A DNA stretch of 7,475 nucleotides from Methylocapsa sp. (GTDB lineage: Bacteria; Pseudomonadota; Alphaproteobacteria; Rhizobiales; Beijerinckiaceae). The DNA is taken from assembly GCA_017353815.1 (NCBI GenBank), contig JAFMSB010000074.1, forward strand, positions 1-7,475, in the 5' to 3' direction. The first letter of the stretch is position 1, and every line of letters begins with the position of its first letter. Under the pieces are notes generated by a model, which was not told where the DNA came from, searched no databases, and was given only the letters and a program-made list of their open reading frames with translations. The position numbers and the translations under genes are program-made. This document shows, piece by piece, positions 6,553 to 7,475 of this stretch.

Positions 6553-6567
6553 TGCGCAGAAGGCGCA
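6553..6567 (+). other. Small hairpin just after the permease stop
   Basis: TGCGC (6553-6557) pairs with GCGCA (6563-6567) around the loop AGAAG, eleven bases past the stop codon, extendable by two T-G wobble pairs. There is no following T-run, so alone it is not a convincing terminator; it may protect the message end or contribute to the stronger hairpin just downstream. Confidence 0.25.
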
Positions 6568-6580
6568 GGGACGGGGACCG

Positions 6581-6618
6581 TTTGCGGACTGCCCAGGGCA
6601 TTCCCGCAAATATTTCTT
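6581..6618 (+). terminator. Probable hairpin terminator after the iron permease
   Basis: TTTGCGG (6581-6587) is complementary to CCGCAAA (6604-6610), giving a seven-base stem plus a G-T wobble. Inside it, GCC-CAG-GGC (6591-6599) can form a small inner stem. The right arm is followed by TATTTCTT (6611-6618), a modest U-rich tail. It sits 38 bases after the permease stop and before the next gene, as expected of a transcription end. The imperfect tail keeps this tentative. Confidence 0.45.
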
Positions 6619-6721
6619 CCAGGAATTTGTGCGCTCTCCTCGAATTGATGCATTTGTTCTCCGGCCTTGTTTACTCCGGGCGGTTACCTTGGCTGCTGGG
6701 CAAGCATCGAGGAAGGAGCTG

Positions 6722-6994
6722 ATGACGCTGACCCTGGCTATCATCGGAAGCGCACTGCTCGGGGCGTGTCTCGCGCGCTGCTTTAAAGTCCTGATTCTGG
6801 TCCCGGTCTCGGCCGTGCTCCTGTTGGGGCTGACTGCGAAGGCTTATTGTTTCGAGCAAGGGTTTCTGACGCTGGCTGCGCAATCGGCCGTTCTCGTAAC
6901 AAGTATGCAGATCGGCTATGCCGCGATCCCGATCTTTATTGTCGCAAGAATGATGCCGCGAAAAATCGGCACCCGCTGGAGACACATGGGCTGA
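6722..6994 (+). CDS. Small two-helix membrane protein, function unknown
   Basis: This 90-residue protein appears to have two or three hydrophobic segments. Residues 4-18 and 22-38 are separated by ARCFK and may form a hairpin, and 47-75 is a longer hydrophobic stretch ending in ARMMPRK. The pattern of a short helix, basic ARxFKVL turn and second helix resembles small uncharacterised membrane proteins common in Hyphomicrobiales; this is from memory and not searched. The positive charges at the C-terminus suggest a cytoplasmic tail. ATG 6722 is chosen because GGAAGGAG (6711-6718) ends three bases before it. The same frame is open back into the permease gene (ATG 6494), but that extension has no hydrophobic or conserved look. 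A probable terminator upstream implies its own promoter. Confidence 0.7.
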   Translation: MTLTLAIIGSALLGACLARCFKVLILVPVSAVLLLGLTAKAYCFEQGFLTLAAQSAVLVTSMQIGYAAIPIFIVARMMPRKIGTRWRHMG

Positions 6995-7032
6995 GCGCGC
7001 CCGGAACGCCCTACTTTCGCCACTGATTGAAT

Positions 7033-7049
7033 CGCCGCTTGCCGCGGCG
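7033..7049. repeat. GC-rich hairpin in the gap before the last gene
   Basis: CGCCGC (7033-7038) pairs with GCGGCG (7044-7049) around the loop TTGCC. It lies in the 81-base gap between the small membrane protein and the last gene. No T-run follows on the + strand, so it is at most a weak or factor-assisted terminator or a message-end structure. Confidence 0.3.
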
Positions 7050-7075
7050 CGGTGACGCTGCTACGAGCGTAACCT

Positions 7076-7475
7076 ATGGCGGCAATCGAAATCCTTCCGG
7101 CCCGCGGCCTTATGCGCTTTGCGGCGTTCTGCAGGCTCCCGCGCCTCTTCCACACAGGCTGCGAGGGCTTCGCGCCCCCGCTCGATCTGGAGCGCTGGGC
7201 CAATTTCGGCCATAAGCTCAACCCGCATTTCAACTTCGTCGAAGCGCAGGAATTTTTGGCTCGGCGCGGCGGGGAATGGGCCGGGCGCATCTTGGCGCAA
7301 ATTTACAAGCCTGAGATTACGCCCGTTGGCGCCTCCCGTGCGCAATTCGGCGCGATCGACGCGATCGACGACATTGACGTGACGCGAGCACTGACCGAGG
7401 CCGCGGAAAAGTGGCTCCGCGCGAAGGGAGCCGAGCGCATCAATGGGCCTTTTTCGCCCACGATCAACAGCGAGG
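7076..7475 (+). CDS. Conserved GNAT-like hypothetical protein, N-terminal part (truncated by window end)
   Basis: The reading frame is open from ATG 7076 to the right edge, 133 complete codons without a stop. An in-frame TAA at 7070-7072 makes this the earliest possible start, though the ribosome site is weak. The order of features, an APPLDLERW segment (about 37-45), KLNPHFNFVEAQEFLARR (about 49-66), GRILAQIY, AIDAIDDIDV, AAEKWLRAKG and GPFSPTINSE, matches from memory a family of roughly 370-400-residue bacterial proteins with acyl-CoA N-acyltransferase-like folds and no firmly established substrate. The downstream half, where the catalytic core would be judged, is outside the window. A nine-base unit, GCGATCGAC, is repeated in frame at 7352-7369 and encodes AID twice. 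Confidence 0.75.
   Translation, partial: MAAIEILPARGLMRFAAFCRLPRLFHTGCEGFAPPLDLERWANFGHKLNPHFNFVEAQEFLARRGGEWAGRILAQIYKPEITPVGASRAQFGAIDAIDDIDVTRALTEAAEKWLRAKGAERINGPFSPTINSE

Noticed and set aside
6494..6721. N-terminal extension of the small membrane protein back into the permease gene
   Set aside because: The extension is unlike a membrane or conserved sequence, crosses a probable terminator, and a strong ribosome site stands just before ATG 6722.

Overview
The window is a GC-rich bacterial chromosomal segment with every confidently called gene on the + strand. Codons favour G/C at the third position. The protein types and the closely packed zwf-edd-eda layout fit an alphaproteobacterium, possibly Hyphomicrobiales; this placement is an inference from overall look, not from a marker gene. 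I see no rRNA, tRNA, CRISPR array or complete mobile element.

Region 1 (1-183) is a leader with no complete gene. It holds short palindromes, a pair of imperfect 19-base repeats and, on the - strand, a startless protein-like open frame that may be a gene remnant.

Region 2 (184-4871) is the metabolic core: glucose-6-phosphate dehydrogenase (zwf), 6-phosphogluconate dehydratase (edd), KDPG aldolase (eda) and a FucA-type class II aldolase. Gaps are 50 and 26 bases, and the last two genes overlap. Together zwf, edd and eda take glucose-6-phosphate through the Entner-Doudoroff route to pyruvate and glyceraldehyde-3-phosphate. The lactonase step (pgl) is not encoded between zwf and edd or anywhere else in the window. 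The fourth gene adds a zinc aldolase that would split a ketose-1-phosphate into dihydroxyacetone phosphate and an aldehyde, so both aldolases would feed triose phosphates into lower glycolysis.

Region 3 (4872-7075) holds a lone GNAT acetyltransferase, then an FTR1/EfeU-type iron permease whose leader carries a perfect 19-base tandem repeat abutting its ribosome binding site, then a 90-residue two-helix membrane protein. A likely hairpin terminator separates the permease from the small protein. These genes look like separate units rather than an extension of the sugar operon.

Region 4 (7076-7475) is the N-terminal part of a conserved, probably acetyltransferase-like protein cut off by the window edge. 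Overall this is mostly ordinary core metabolism. The points worth a second look are the eda/fucA-like coupling, the absence of pgl, the permease leader repeat and the leader upstream of zwf.
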